Below, in pieces: positions 1-11,356 of a DNA stretch of 64,000 bases. The notes beneath the pieces are model-generated. The model saw only the letters and a list, made by a program, of their open reading frames with translations. It was not told the origin of the DNA and did no database searches. Each line of letters opens with the position of its first letter. Positions within the stretch are counted from its first letter, which is position 1. The DNA lies in NCBI GenBank assembly GCA_021186555.1, contig JAJKFL010000013.1, positions 17,353,243 through 17,417,242 on the forward strand, in the 5' to 3' direction. The translations under genes and the position numbers were made by a program. Source of the stretch: Reticulitermes speratus. Its lineage: Eukaryota > Arthropoda > Insecta > Blattodea > Rhinotermitidae.

Positions 1-892
1 CCTGTACTTATCAAAATTGTGTTCTTACGTCGTACACATTTCCCAGTTTTTGTCCATGGAGACCCATTCAAGAGTTTCCTGCATTTACAACCAAATAGCT
101 GTGCCCTTCGTGCTGTTTACAGTGCCTCTGATAAGTGATGTATGGATTCCTGACCCCTTACATGATCATCAGTTCAGTGAGGAATGGCGTGTGATACATG
201 GGTTATCTAATGTGATCCTACATGAAGAGTTATGTTCACGTTGTTGGGTTTTCAGAATTGCCAGAACCGTCAGTCGAGAAGAGCTTGGAGTTGGCTTGCT
301 GATGGCAAGTTTATTCCTTCTTTGAATAGGATAGCTTACACGTAGGTTCCTTGAGGTAACGATGGCAGATTGACCAAATAGCTGAGCGTAGATATGAACC
401 AGGTAGTTTCCGGATACAAACATAGAGCTTTACTTTTACACCGATCCAACCAAAGGTCGCGGTCTAGTGTCTTTAGAATGCAGTGTCGTATATGCGAGAT
501 TGCGGCTTCAGTTGCGGGCCCGGTGACCGGCTGCCCTGACTGAGGCTTTTTACTGGTTATCGTCAGGCCATCCAGGCAGATCCCGAGACAGTATATAAAA
601 TCAGGCCACAACCAGTTCCTCACACACCCCTTGCAATTGATTATTCACGTATCGTATCATTCGATGCTGCAGAGTTACTAAAACCTAAATAGTTAAACGC
701 ATTTTATCCTCGTCGTAAGCCACACGGATTCAATTCATCGTGTTGGTAACCCTTACAAAATTCATTTCATCCTGTTCACAGCCCTTACAAATTTAGTTTA
801 TCCTTTTCGTAATTCATGCACGTGTAAGTCTTCCTGTCCGTGTGATCCCTACAGGTACAGTTCCTCATCTTATTGGTCTGTTATGTGGTGAA
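1..892. other. No recognised feature
   Basis: Only short unrelated open frames. A loose repetition of CCTTACAAATTT-like segments occurs at 700-860 but is too weak to call. Confidence 0.5.
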
Positions 893-975
893 GATAATCG
901 AAAGTCGTGGTCGAGTGGGTGGCCTTTCTACCTTGTGTTCGAAGACCCCGGTTTCAAATGTAGGCCCGGACACTT
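893..975 (+). mobile_element. tRNA-like SINE head
   Basis: GTGGTCGAGTGGGTGGCC resembles an A box, and CCCCGGTTTCAAATGTAGG a B box, at tRNA-like spacing, followed by a T run. No acceptor stem closes, so it is a SINE head remnant and not a tRNA gene. Confidence 0.4.
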
Positions 976-1796
976 GCAATCGTGACAAGTTTTTTTTTGT
1001 TGTGCGGGCGTATGCCGGAGTAGTACCTCAGAATAGGCTACGACTGCTTTTCTCCCAAAAGCCATTAGATTTACTGGCAATCTTACTATTCGATACTGTG
1101 CTCTGAGCTACTGACAGCGTCGTTAAATGTACCGTAAATGGATAACTGTAAATATGTAACTAAGTAAGTAAATAGTAACGCCCTGTCGTCACAGGCAGGT
1201 TGCTGCCGCTGAGTTGCGGCACTCTGTCCGACCCCATCCACTGCAGTCCTTCCCGCAACCGAGGCCCTGCCAGTAGCTTCGCTGCTTGCAGCTTCATCCA
1301 GGCATGCCATGCTTTTTCACTGCGGAAGGGTGGCGTTTTTCGGAGGGGATATGGCTTATGATTCGTAATGTTTGTATTTTATTGACACCTAAGCTCGCAC
1401 CAAATTTGATTCAACCCTTAAAACGGGAGGTTGTACGTTTTCATTCAGTCTTGGTTGTAGGTTTTGAACGGGAGAGGATAGGGTTGGTAAACAGCAAGTT
1501 CTTTCCTCCGAATTAGGTGGGGATTCGTAAGTTTCTGTGATGGTGTATGTGTGTGTGATTTTATTTTCCACAATGGACTGTAAACCAGTCGACTGATTTT
1601 AACCCTATGCAGTCCGAACATCGATCTTGTCTATCTTGGTATTATTGGAACCATAAAATGCAAGGTTTTGGCTTGAGAACCTCGAATTTGGAACCTTCAT
1701 TGACACCGTTCTTATGCAGACAGAACTTTAAATTTTTGTGACTGTACATGTTACTATAAAAATGTAACAACTAGGACGTATACTTCGTTGTTTGAT

Positions 1797-1889
1797 ACCA
1801 GTAGCTCGTAAACCATTGTTGTTCGGTACCATTAGCTCGTAAACCATTGTTGTTCGGTACAATTAGCTCATAAACCGTTATAGTTAGGA
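1797..1889 (+). repeat. 31-bp tandem repeat, 3 copies
   Basis: ACCAGTAGCTCGTAAACCAT plus TGTTGTTCGGT repeats at 1797, 1828 and 1859; the third copy has several changes. Confidence 0.9.
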
Positions 1890-2395
1890 ATGTGAAGTAT
1901 GGTATGCTTAAACATTGTGTATTGTGTGTTTTTAACGGCACTGATAACGTTTGAATATTGCAAGGCTGTAAGTCCCCAAGCGGAACTGTGACAGCGATCA
2001 ATGAGCTGCACACTTTTAACGTAGGAGGTTTAATCATGGCTTGTCTTCCCGTTCACATAATAGGATTATGCGGTAGACATTGTTGTTTCCGTGAAAGCAG
2101 GCTAATTTAATTATTTAAAGTACAGTGGTAACTATGTGTACCAGCTGCTTCAGTATTAAAAAGTTGTGTGCTTTTTCCACAGAATGCATTGATAAGTTTT
2201 ACACGATTCTCAGAATACGACATAAACAGTGCTTATTCGCCTGTCTTGGTAATCGGGACGGAGTGCGTTTTGTGCGAGTTCAAATGTCGACTTCTAAATT
2301 AGTAAGATTAATGTCATGCTTAATACGGTTGCAGTAATTGCAGTTTAAACATACGCATTGTCACCTGCAGGTGCACACAGATTTGACTGCTTAGA

Positions 2396-2470
2396 ACCTG
2401 AAGGTGAATGCAGGAAGCCGCTCGAAACGTCGGTAATTACCAATCGACACAGTACGCCATATCTTCTGCT
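2396..2470 (+). mobile_element. PAL1-related half element
   Basis: CCTGAAGGTG ... CCGCTCGAAACGTCGGTAAT then ACAGTACGCCATATCTTCTG matches the core and right arm of PAL1. The left arm is missing. Confidence 0.5.
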
Positions 2471-4313
2471 ATGACTTCATTTGTAGCGGAAACGACGTAA
2501 ATATAGATTTTACTCCGGGCATGTTGTTGTTGTGTCTTCGCTGTGACGCATGTGTGTGAAGTTAACGCATCGAAGTTGCGAGAGTTTGCAACACCGCCTT
2601 GCTCGCGCGGGGTCGGCCGGGGATCGATGGCTGCCCCTGGGGGACCGAGTCGGCAGCTCCCCCGGATCTAGCAGCCAGCCAGCGAGCTGCCACCGCTGGA
2701 ATAAAAATTGATTCGTACGTTTTCCAGAGCTTTCTTCTTTTCTCTTTGCTGTACTGCGGCGCGGGCTCCAGTATCAGCCGTATGTAGTAATGAATCATTT
2801 CTCCCCGAAAACTTTCCAGTTAGTAATGAATCATTCCCCCCCCCCCCCCCCCAGTCCCACACCCGAAGATTTACTTTTTCAGTTTTTATTTTGTGGTCGT
2901 TTATACAAAACCCGCTATATATTTTAAGGGTTTGATCCACACGACTGTGGCGATTGTACCACCATATTAGTTACTCGCTTTTGTTGCAGGCATACAAAGG
3001 AGCACAGATTGCCTGTGTATCATCTGATGATTTGAAAGCTATTTAGGAAATTGACTTCAAAAAGCTTAGGTTCGCATAAAGAAGGTTAGTTTGAAGCACC
3101 GCTATCTCTCGGGCCAATTTAATGCTTTATTTAATCTTTAGGCCCACTTAGAAATAAAAAAAAACACCAGTCGGTTTCTTCATGCCTGCAAGTAACAACC
3201 GAAAGTATGCACTTCGAAACACGACATCGCAAATCTAGACTAAATTTTGTTAACCATTTTTTTTGGATTGGTTTGATTCATTTTGAGGTTGATCTTACCT
3301 TATTTGAAGGCTTAAACAAAGTTTTTGACACACGTGCACTCATTTTAGAGGGTTTCGTTAGAATTGATAGACTTACGACATGCCTGTTACGGGGGTACCA
3401 TTCGACATTCCTGATTCATCGTACGGCTTGTACTGTGACGTATCTAGGGTGGGTGTGGTGGGACAGAGACCGGCGGGCAACTTTATTTTGTTGTCATTCA
3501 CAGTTACAGCTGTTCTGATGACAAATTTTAGTCTCTTCTTCACAAAATGGTTGTTTAATAACTAAGTTTATTCGTAACAGACACGCATTTCTTGTTCTTG
3601 ACATTTTGGGGTGGAGTGCATGGCACAGCCAATTAATGCACCTCGTTTTAAATACGGCGTTCTGTTGTGGTGAAGTTCCGAGTGTTTTCTTGGAACGGAA
3701 TCTGCCGAAGACGTCTTGATGTTAATTTGAGGAGCAAAAGAACCTGCATGGGATTCCCGTATACGCGTATTTTATTAGTGATGGTTGTTCTTGTTGCTTC
3801 ATTTCTGAGAGTTCACCGACTTCATTTCCTTCCGAAAGAATAATGTTCGTAGAGCAGGTGAGAAGGGATGAATGATCTTGTGAGTAGAAGAAAGCGAAAG
3901 CTCAGTGGTAATTATATGTACCATGTTCTGTAACTTCAAGAAAACCCCTGTACTTTCTCACTCAGCGTACGAGTATTTATTTGTTTCTGCGCTTTGCTCA
4001 CGCACTGTCTATGTTTCACACGGTTCTGATACTATTCAGAACTGTGATGATGAGACTCGAGGTCGTCACTGTAGCGACAGACACGATGGTTGGTTGTAGC
4101 TCTTGGCGCACCCAGGGCATAGCGTTTAATGCATTCTTCGCACGAAGTGAACTTAACATACGTGATGGCGTGTCTGTCCGTACGTACGTCCTCATGTTTT
4201 GCCACCGAAACTACTAGTGAATTGCGAATAAATCTGATACTGTGGTAGTGTCTCGCCCTGAAAGTTGTCTTGGTGTAGTAGAAATATGTGAGTCCGGTAA
4301 GAATGTAGCACAT
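2471..4313. other. No recognised gene
   Basis: It contains the GC-rich patch (2590-2700) and a C run (2837-2852). Open frames reach 103 codons but resemble nothing known. Confidence 0.45.
2590..2700. other. GC-rich patch
   Basis: About 110 bp with many CG dinucleotides (GCTCGCGCGGGGTCGGCC and similar) stands out from its AT-richer surroundings. It could be the GC-rich head of an old repeat or a promoter-like patch. No transcript evidence is visible. Confidence 0.35.
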
Positions 4314-4582
4314 GGGCCGCGCCATGGCTTAGGCGGTCAGTTGCCGGCCTCTCACCGCGGAGGCCCGGGTTCTATCCCGGGGTCAGTCCATGTGGGATTT
4401 GTGGTGGACAAAGTGGCACTGGGACAGGTTCTTCCCGAGTACTTCGGTTTTCCCCTGTCAATTTCATTCCACCGGTGCTCCATTTTTTGGAAAAAAACGA
4501 AAAAACTAATCATCTTCATCACAGGGTTGCACAATAAGCCTCAAAGCTGCGGTGCACGCGTAGCATCTGCTGCGGGGCCCTT
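4314..4582 (+). mobile_element. SINE-B (tRNA-derived), full length
   Basis: The tRNA-like head GCGCCATGGCTTAGGCGGTC carries the A box, and GGCCCGGGTTCTATCCCGGG is the B box. Then follow GTCCATGTGGGATTTGTGG, the CCGAGTACTTCGGTTTTCCC block, ACCGGTGCTCCAT, an A-rich stretch, TCATCACAGGGTTGCACAAT and the terminal GCATCTGCTGCGGGGCCC. Translated frames across it look protein-like but are the repeat. Confidence 0.9.
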
Positions 4583-4976
4583 AAACAATTACTGTACATA
4601 AAGCTGAAACCGAAATCACCAGCCCATTTTTCTACAGGCAGGTCATTGTAAGAATCATTGGCGTGCGGCATCAAACGTAGGTACATTTCACTAGATGTGT
4701 AGATTTAGTTGAAACGTTTTGCGATACGGTAAATGTTTCAACAAAATACAAGGAAGTGTGTTCTCTTTGCAGTACGGTGCAGTAATGTGCGTAGTTCTGA
4801 AGCAGTAGTTAGTGAGGTATATAGTGGCAAAGAACTTTGGGAAAGCTCATTTCATTGAGACACAACATTCTGCTGCTCTTGATGGCGAGTGTACCACTTA
4901 AAATGGGGCTTGAATCAACCCCTTAAGGCACTGTGATTACCGTATGTACCACCTGCTTTAAAAAGTAAAGTTTACC

Positions 4977-5225
4977 CTATAACCTGCCATCAAGGCACAG
5001 AGGGGAAGTACACGTATAGCTGTACTCTTTCTTTAACCTCGGCGGTAGATGGGGTGGGTGGTTAACGCCACGCCTCTGCCGTTTTACTCCCGGAAATGAC
5101 CCGGTACCCACTGTATAGGAAGCGGGGTGGGCCCCAGCGCAGGTCTGGAAGGGTGTGGAAAATCTGGTCCCCACCGGGATTCGATTCCCGGCCCCTGTAG
5201 CCCGTAGCGAGTCGCTATACCGACA
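4977..5225 (-). mobile_element. SINE-A, diverged
   Basis: A minus-strand copy: on plus, CTCTTTCTTTAACCTCGGCG, then CCGGTACCCACTGTATAGG, then GGGATTCGATTCCCGG (B box), then GAGTCGCTATACCGAC (A-box side). The tail end has no recognisable TSD. Confidence 0.83.
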
Positions 5226-6337
5226 TCAATATCGCGACGCACAACATCTGCTTTAACATTTAAAAGTAACATATTGTCCGTACAGTGTATTTGTGTTTCC
5301 TATGGTTCTTACAGTTACCAGCGGTCATTAGTTAAACAGCATCAATCGATTGGTTAGTGCGTGTTTTCCTTGAGGTAGGAAGTGAAATTTTGCATATCAT
5401 GTAGATCAGTTGCACGCATCAGAGGGTTAAGGCATGGCTGCTTACAGTTGTGCAATACACGTAGCGTGGCCGACGGTTCACACAGACATTGCATGCTTGA
5501 TGAATCAAGTTTTGTTTGTTGTTTGCCTGTGGACAATTTTGTTTGTAATTGTACGAAACGTGGGATCGGTTTTGGGCAAGCAGTCATTAAACTCTTACAG
5601 TCTGGTGCTCTGATGTGCTGTCAAAGTACGAGACCATGTTTCACAGTCACACACAAATTGGGGGGGGGGGGGGGTTTGAAATGAGTGCGGTGAGCAAATA
5701 AGGTGCTTGTCAGGCTTACACTTTTATAGAACCAGTACGTTCATTTTCTGTGTATTTTATTCATGAAATAGTCTGTATTTCCGTTGCTACTAGTTTATAA
5801 ACCGAAGAAAACTTTGCTGCTCATTTAAAAATTAAGGGCCATTACAGACGAACTTCAACTGTTAATATACAAAGGTAAACCTAAAGTCGTTAAATCAGGT
5901 AAAAATTAATATTTTAACATGTGATGTTTTCTAGTTAATGATAACCTAAACTAGAATATTATTCTGCATTAATTTTCATTTTGGTATACCACGACTTTGT
6001 GAGCGCTCCTGAGGCCATATTCTGTCCTAGGTTTGTGACGTCTGAACAGCTTCCAAGCTTCTCGATAATGGAGAACTTCTTGTAAGGTGTATTAGGTGGG
6101 TGTGAGGTTCGAAACCTTGCCGGGTAACCGGCTGTCCTGCGTGATACAGTATTCTTATTTCCGTAGTCGGACACTGTCTCCGAAAGTGGCCGTTTTATTA
6201 TAGTTTGGGGCTTATGGTCTTGCATCAACTGCCAAATTTATGCTGCTCTGCTTACTGTAGTTAGTGTTGTGTTTTATGCTCGCGTAGTACTGCGGCTTTT
6301 TAATTTTATTTTGCCTCCAGATATTCACTGTCTAGCT
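5226..6337. other. No recognised feature
   Basis: Holds a G run at 5660-5675. No repeat family or coding sequence was recognised. Confidence 0.45.
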
Positions 6338-6478
6338 CAGTGATTTTTGAATTTTACTGCAGGTGGCACCCCTTGGTTCTCAAAATATTTTCTGCAACCG
6401 ATATAAAAATTGTTTAAGTAGTTCCGTTTTTTAAAACCAGGTATATAGACTGAAAAATGAAAGAAAAATATTTATTTT
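6338..6478 (+). mobile_element. Possible hAT left end
   Basis: CAGTGATTTTTGAATTTTAC at 6338 resembles the left TIR of the MITE at 58397, and GGTTCTC follows. No right end was found. SINE-C inserted at its right side (6494). Confidence 0.35.
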
Positions 6479-6493
6479 AATTTCACAGTAAAA

Positions 6494-6782
6494 AGGTAAA
6501 GCTATCCCTGTAGAGCCGGACAGGTCCTGAGGCTTCCAGGAGTTAGAGGCTCCCAGATTTCAAGACAATCTGCACATGAAGGTGGTAAGGTTGTCAGCCC
6601 TACGCTCCGGCCGCCATTACCCCCAGGAAATATTCCTGGTACTCATTTCTGTTAGAGGCTGAGCCGACCCCAGGGCCATACTGCGGCGGGAAGGATTATG
6701 TCAATTCCAGTGACACCATCGGGAATCGAACCCGCCGCATTTCTGCTCGTAGCACAGTGCCTTAACCAACAGTGCCACCGCG
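6494..6782 (-). mobile_element. SINE-C, full length, 15-bp TSD
   Basis: Flanked by AATTTCACAGTAAAA at 6479-6493 and 6783-6797. On plus it runs AGGTAAAGCTATCCCTGTAG (tail side), GGTGGTAAGGTTGTCAGCCC, AGGAAATATTCCTGGTACTC, then GGGAATCGAACCCGCCGC (B box) to GCCACCGCG (head). Confidence 0.92.
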
Positions 6783-7047
6783 AATTTCACAGTAAAATTA
6801 AGAAATATACGGCATGTGTCGCACTCCCAGGAAGGATGCTCGCACTCCCGTTAATAACCACTGATCTGGATGTACCCGCTGCCACCTTTTGTGTTCTGAC
6901 ATTGTTCTCTGTTGAGTTTGACGTAGATTGATCGAGGGGAAATCGTACAGACAGAACTGGCACGCGGTCTTCTGTTGTCACACGTGAATGTCTGGTTTTC
7001 GGCATGCGTCGTTGGTTTGATTCCATGCCTTCTACCAATTCTTCCGT

Positions 7048-7071
7048 TGTGTGTGTGTGTGTGTGTGTGTG
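7048..7071 (+). repeat. (GT)n microsatellite
   Basis: About 12 uninterrupted GT units. Confidence 0.97.
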
Positions 7072-7224
7072 ATTGCTGTGTGTTTTCGGAACAAAACTTC
7101 CACACAGACACGACAATGTGTTGTGCGATAATGGACTTCGATACATGTACTCGACTGGACGTACTCAACCAACTGTGACTGTTTCGCATGCTGCATTGGT
7201 CCATATGTTCCTTTATTGCACGGT

Positions 7225-7265
7225 TTATTATTATTATTATTATAGTAGTAGTAGTAGTAGTAGTA
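7225..7265 (+). repeat. (TTA)n followed by (TAG)n
   Basis: Adjacent trinucleotide runs, roughly six TTA and seven TAG units. Confidence 0.95.
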
Positions 7266-7624
7266 TTTATTTACTGCAATTGGGTTTTCACCCGGTGGCA
7301 GTAGTCCTTACAGTAGTACACACAATACAGGGCCAGTGACAGGGCTGAAACAGTGCACAGTTTTGAGGACTGTTTCGTTCAACATATAAGAAGAATTTAT
7401 GTCAGGTCGAAACTGTAGACCATGAGATAAGTATTGTTTTGTACGATGGAACACGGAAATTACATATACTGTAGTTCAGTTTGGACTGTGTATAAAGTAG
7501 GGGCCATACAATTTAACGCTACGCACAAGAATGGAATTTGCCAGATAACTTTCCGACGTCAAAGGTTATGTTTCTGTCACGTCATGGGTGTAGCGTCACT
7601 CATTCATAATCTTCGCACTAGATG

Positions 7625-7830
7625 TAGATAGTGGTCAGCTTCACGCCACGGCCACTTTACCCCCCGGGGAAATGGTCCCGGTACCCATTGAGTGGAAGGC
7701 TGAATGGGCCGCACGGACGGTCTGAACGTTCTGGAGAAGGGAAGAATTATCTTGCCTCCGCTGGGAATCGAACTGCAACTCCCCGGTGATCCAGTTCGTA
7801 GTCGGGTAACTATACCGACTACGCTGGCTC
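7625..7830 (-). mobile_element. SINE-A relative, diverged
   Basis: On plus it reads GCCACTTTACCCCCCGGGGA, GGTACCCATTGAGTGG, CTGGGAATCGAACTGC (B box) and GTAACTATACCGACTACGC. The layout is that of SINE-A on the minus strand, but with many differences. Confidence 0.65.
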
Positions 7831-8817
7831 TGTTCTAACTTTTAGTGTTCCGTGTCCAAAGATTGAGACTTCACATCATCTTGCATCCCTTGAAGCTTGA
7901 ATCTGTTGCTATTGAAGTAAAATTTCATTTTACTTGCGTTTTTATATGATCTGTACTTACGTTCGTGATCTTTATTTTTTTTTTTGTTTGGCATATGTTA
8001 TTAGCCAATTTAATTCACATACTTCGCAGAACAGTTTGCTGTGGGTGCGCCGTAAGCGACTCTTTTATAGGAGAAATTTCTTTCCACGAAGCCAGCAACA
8101 TAAAAATGGTACAATCCCCTGCCAACCACAATGTTTTATTTGTGTGTTCACCGAGAAAGTTGGTGAGATTGCGCACCGCGACATGCACTTGCTAGAAAGA
8201 GGGCTGTAATGGCGCTCGAAACCAGTTTCCGAGCTTCCAGTTTAAAATTGGTGTATGTCTTTTTGTGACAGTTTTGTCTGATTGATTTTAAAACATGTTA
8301 TTGCATACGGTGTTTGTGTATAGTAAAGGGACACGACTAAGAGGTGAGAGATTTGACATTCTTACGGGGATGGATATGAAGTTTGTCGACCAGACTACAC
8401 GGTGTTTCGTCGTAGAAGACCCAACCGTAAATTAGTCTTTGGCGTGTTTAATAGTGGTCTCCGTTCCTGCAACCAGCGATTTAACATAAGACCTTGGCCT
8501 TGTTCATTGCAGTTGGCGAGGGATTGCTGTATATTTATATTTTCTACCAGCCACGTCACTGGGGCAACGTTCTTACTGTATGTCTGTATTGAATATCATT
8601 TCCTTTGTCCTTATTTAAGCAGTTTCGTTTGTTGTATGAAACCTGTATTAGTCCTTCCTTAGTGATTAACCCCGTGTGTTCCGAATATAAGGAAGGAATG
8701 CAAACTGCCGAGTCCGAAAGATTTACGCGTGATACGTGAAACCGTATGTCATTTTAAAGTACAGGACACCCTTGTAAAGTATGTGTACTTAGTCACGGAT
8801 ACACCATTTGCAGTCTT

Positions 8818-8936
8818 GAGGTATCGGTTCTTGTGGAATGAGACGCTGCGACGTGGACATACCTTGTGACGCAACGTGACACTCCAGAAGAACGGATACC
8901 TCATTCACACCGCTGCGAAAACCTAAAACCCGCACT
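8818..8936. mobile_element. PAL1-related short palindrome
   Basis: GGTATCGGTTCTTGTGGAAT pairs with CCAGAAGAACGGATACC. The outer end CGCTGCGAAAACCTAAAACC follows. The loop core is deleted, as in the copy at 50400. Confidence 0.55.
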
Positions 8937-9063
8937 TGGGAGTCTTATAATTTACAGATCTTGTGTGGTGTCATGTCTAAAAATTTGTACTGTACCATCT
9001 TCACAGTGTTCTGTGAGGTAAGGACGAGTGGAGATTAAAGGCGAACTAGATCGAGGTGAGAAT

Positions 9064-9135
9064 ATGTGGCACTCGTGGTGTAGTGGTTAGCGTTCCTGCT
9101 TCGGTTTTTGAAGTGCCGAGTTTCAGTCCCGGTTC
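9064..9135 (+). mobile_element. tRNA-like SINE head
   Basis: GTGGTGTAGTGGTTAGCG (A box) and GCCGAGTTTCAGTCCC (B box) are spaced as in a tRNA of the Asp/Glu/Gly type. The stems do not close, so I read it as a SINE head. Confidence 0.45.
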
Positions 9136-9251
9136 TGTGACTGAATGCCCTTACCTCATTTTACTTAATCTCTTGATGCGAATTTCGATATGGCAGTTTA
9201 TTATAAGCAACAACGCTTGTCTTCTACCTGTAGTTGCAATTCATAACTAGA

Positions 9252-9561
9252 GCAGAGGTGAGCAAATCTTTGTTGTGCCTTACCCACAAGCGTCAGTTTT
9301 AAAACCTTCGTACCCAACGCGCCTCGCATTCCAAGTTAGTAGGCAACAAAAACGCTTAAAACGTAATTAATAGAATGATTATATATATATAATTTATAGG
9401 TTTTTAAGTAGCCACTGTGCTGTCAGTAGCTAGCGTAACAACTTGCGTCAGAAGAGGCATCTGGGGAGGCAGTTTCTAGAATTTCGTCGTTGAGTCCATC
9501 TCTAGATTTGCTCTTGACCACTTTCATTTTTGAGAACTGTTCACAGATATGTCCTTTGGCC
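9252..9561 (-). mobile_element. hAT element 3' end with terminal repeat
   Basis: CAGAGGTGAGCAAATC at ~9252 looks like a hAT terminal repeat. It lies downstream (minus strand) of a fragment encoding a hAT C-terminal segment (9423-9561). The other terminus is not present. Confidence 0.5.
9423..9561 (-). pseudogene. hAT transposase C-terminal fragment
   Basis: On the minus strand a short open segment reads AKGHICEQFSKMKVVKSKSR followed by DGLNDEILETASPDASS, then a stop at 9423-9425. The CEQxFSxMKxVKSKxRxxLxDExL pattern is the conserved C-terminal dimerisation region of hAT-type transposases and their domesticated relatives (zinc-finger BED and GTF2I-repeat-like proteins). Nothing upstream is recognisable; a poly-C tract (9559-9571) interrupts the frame. 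The segment ends ~170 bp from a hAT-like terminal repeat, as expected for a transposon relic rather than a host gene. Confidence 0.6.
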
Positions 9562-9926
9562 CCCCCCCCCCGGAAAGGCTTTTCATTCAGCATGAATGGT
9601 CACGAAGCACTTGAAACTTCACGTCTGTCACTACAAAATTTGTCCGACGCCATTTGAAATGTGGTCGGAGCTGATTCAACATTAACGCCAAATGACAAAG
9701 CGTATTGTGGTCCCCGTGATTGTTTTTATCTTATGTGTTAAAATTTCAGAAACCACATAACTGCGTAGAGCGCAGCAGAGTCTGATAATAAGGCTGAACT
9801 TCTGAACAGACTTTGCTGTTGACGCAAGACAGTTTTGAAGCTGAGTTGTTTTGTCCATTTTGTGCAACACGGAGTGCGATGCAGGCTTTCGTAGTGTCTC
9901 GTAATATTGTGTTGTTTTAAAACATT

Positions 9927-10164
9927 TTGACAATTCAAAACTTCTGGGATGTGACGCCGTATCGACTGGTGAATTGTTTCCGACGTTTCGAACGATGGTT
10001 AAGACCTTTATCTGCAGAGTCAAGCTTTCTCTTCGTGGACTGTTTGACCCTGAAGATGAAAGCACTACGATCTTGTAAACGTCGCTATTCACCAGTTGAT
10101 ACGGAGTCACATCCCAGACGAGTTTGAATCTTCATCAATGCCGCTGTGAGAACCTCAGATCTCG
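9927..10164. mobile_element. PAL1-related palindrome
   Basis: The arms TTCTGGGATGTGACGCCGTA (9940) and GATACGGAGTCACATCCCAG (~10098) pair, as do GACTGGTGAATTG and ATTCACCAGTTGAT. The loop shows CCTGAAGATGAAAGC ... CTTGTAAACGTCG on plus, a decayed core, and CCGACGTTTCGAACG on minus. An outer end with GCCGCTGTGAGAACCTCAG follows. Confidence 0.75.
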
Positions 10165-10611
10165 CAAGGGACATTTTCATTACAGACGTTGCAAACGGCG
10201 GACCTTTTAATACAAATGAAGACTCTTGGGTCTACGTACGTTTGAAATGCAGCGTTTTTATCAACAGGCCTTTTCTTTACGGCAGCTTATTAAAAATCCC
10301 AGTGACAGACTGTAACGCATCCGCATTCTGTTCCTCACTAACAACACTAAACTGAACTACCTGTAACTAACAGTCGACTCCTCACTCGAACTCACTGTGT
10401 AACTTAATACCTTCTTACAGGTTCATCGTTTAGTTACGATATACATCTGGACGTCGCTGTACGGCGACTGTTTGAACTTTCGCAAGCAGTTGATAGTAGT
10501 GTCGTTAAATCTTCTTTTAAGCCAGCATCACGACATTTCCAAACGCGTCGTCTGTCAAAGCCAACAGCTTGACACAATAATTTTACCTCACTTCAAACTA
10601 GCAGAGAGAGA

Positions 10612-10634
10612 GAGAGAGAGAGAGAAAAAAAAAC
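10612..10634 (+). repeat. (AG)n plus A run
   Basis: A purine-only stretch: alternating AG followed by nine A. Confidence 0.95.
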
Positions 10635-10744
10635 AGTTTTAGCGGCCAAAAGGTTTCAAGTTCACACACGGCAAATCACGAAGAATTTGTTCCACTGCCC
10701 ACCAGATCGACCAGCTAACTCAATAATTAACGAAGCCCATGCAC

Positions 10745-11117
10745 CAGACCTCTTCTTGAGGAGCCGATAGTTCGTCTCGTAGTTAAGAAATTTCCTCGCA
10801 TTTTGTGGGATTCGAAGGTTGATTGCCGTCCTCACAAGAACCTGCCACTTGTATGCTGAGCCAGGTTAATCCAATCCACGCTCTTCCATCAATTCCTTTA
10901 AGATCCATTTTAACACTGTCATATTTCTCATAGGTGTTCCAGAATGGCGTGTTTCCTGAAGTTTCCCGTAGAAACCCCGTATGTCTTTATCTTCTACCCC
11001 GTACGTGCTACGTGCCCCACTCGTATCATTCCCCTTGACTTGATCGCGCGAGTAAATAGTTGGTGAATACTACGAGTCTTGGAGCTCCTCGTTGCGAAGT
11101 TTTCTCCAGTCTTCATG
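10745..11117 (-). mobile_element. Decayed LINE 3' fragment
   Basis: On the plus strand it aligns by eye to 60230-60600 in the same order: the GGAGCC...AGTTAAGAAATTTCC block, TGTGGGATTCGAAGGTT, the GATCCATTTTAA block, CGTGCTACGTGCCCC and the CTCGTTGCGAAGTTTTCTCC block. The coding frame is broken by substitutions and indels. This is an older copy of the element at 60206-60774. Confidence 0.7.
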
Positions 11118-11300
11118 TAAGGTTAGACAGGTTTTTAAAAAACGCTGCCAGCCGATGTGATTGTCTTGCAGTAGCGGAATATACGTGTTTTGGACACCTG
11201 CCAACAAACATCTGTTTCAGTATGTCTTATGTTTTATACCGTGCAAGCTTGTTAACATATAGAATTTGTAATGCCATTAGCTGTTATTGCACAGTTTGCC

Positions 11301-11302
<2 letters not shown>

Positions 11303-11339
<37 letters not shown>

Positions 11340-11356
11340 TATGTGTGTGTGTGTGG
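11303..11356 (+). repeat. (AT)n then (GT)n
   Basis: About 14 AT units, a short TATATTATATATT interruption, then (TG)n. Confidence 0.95.
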
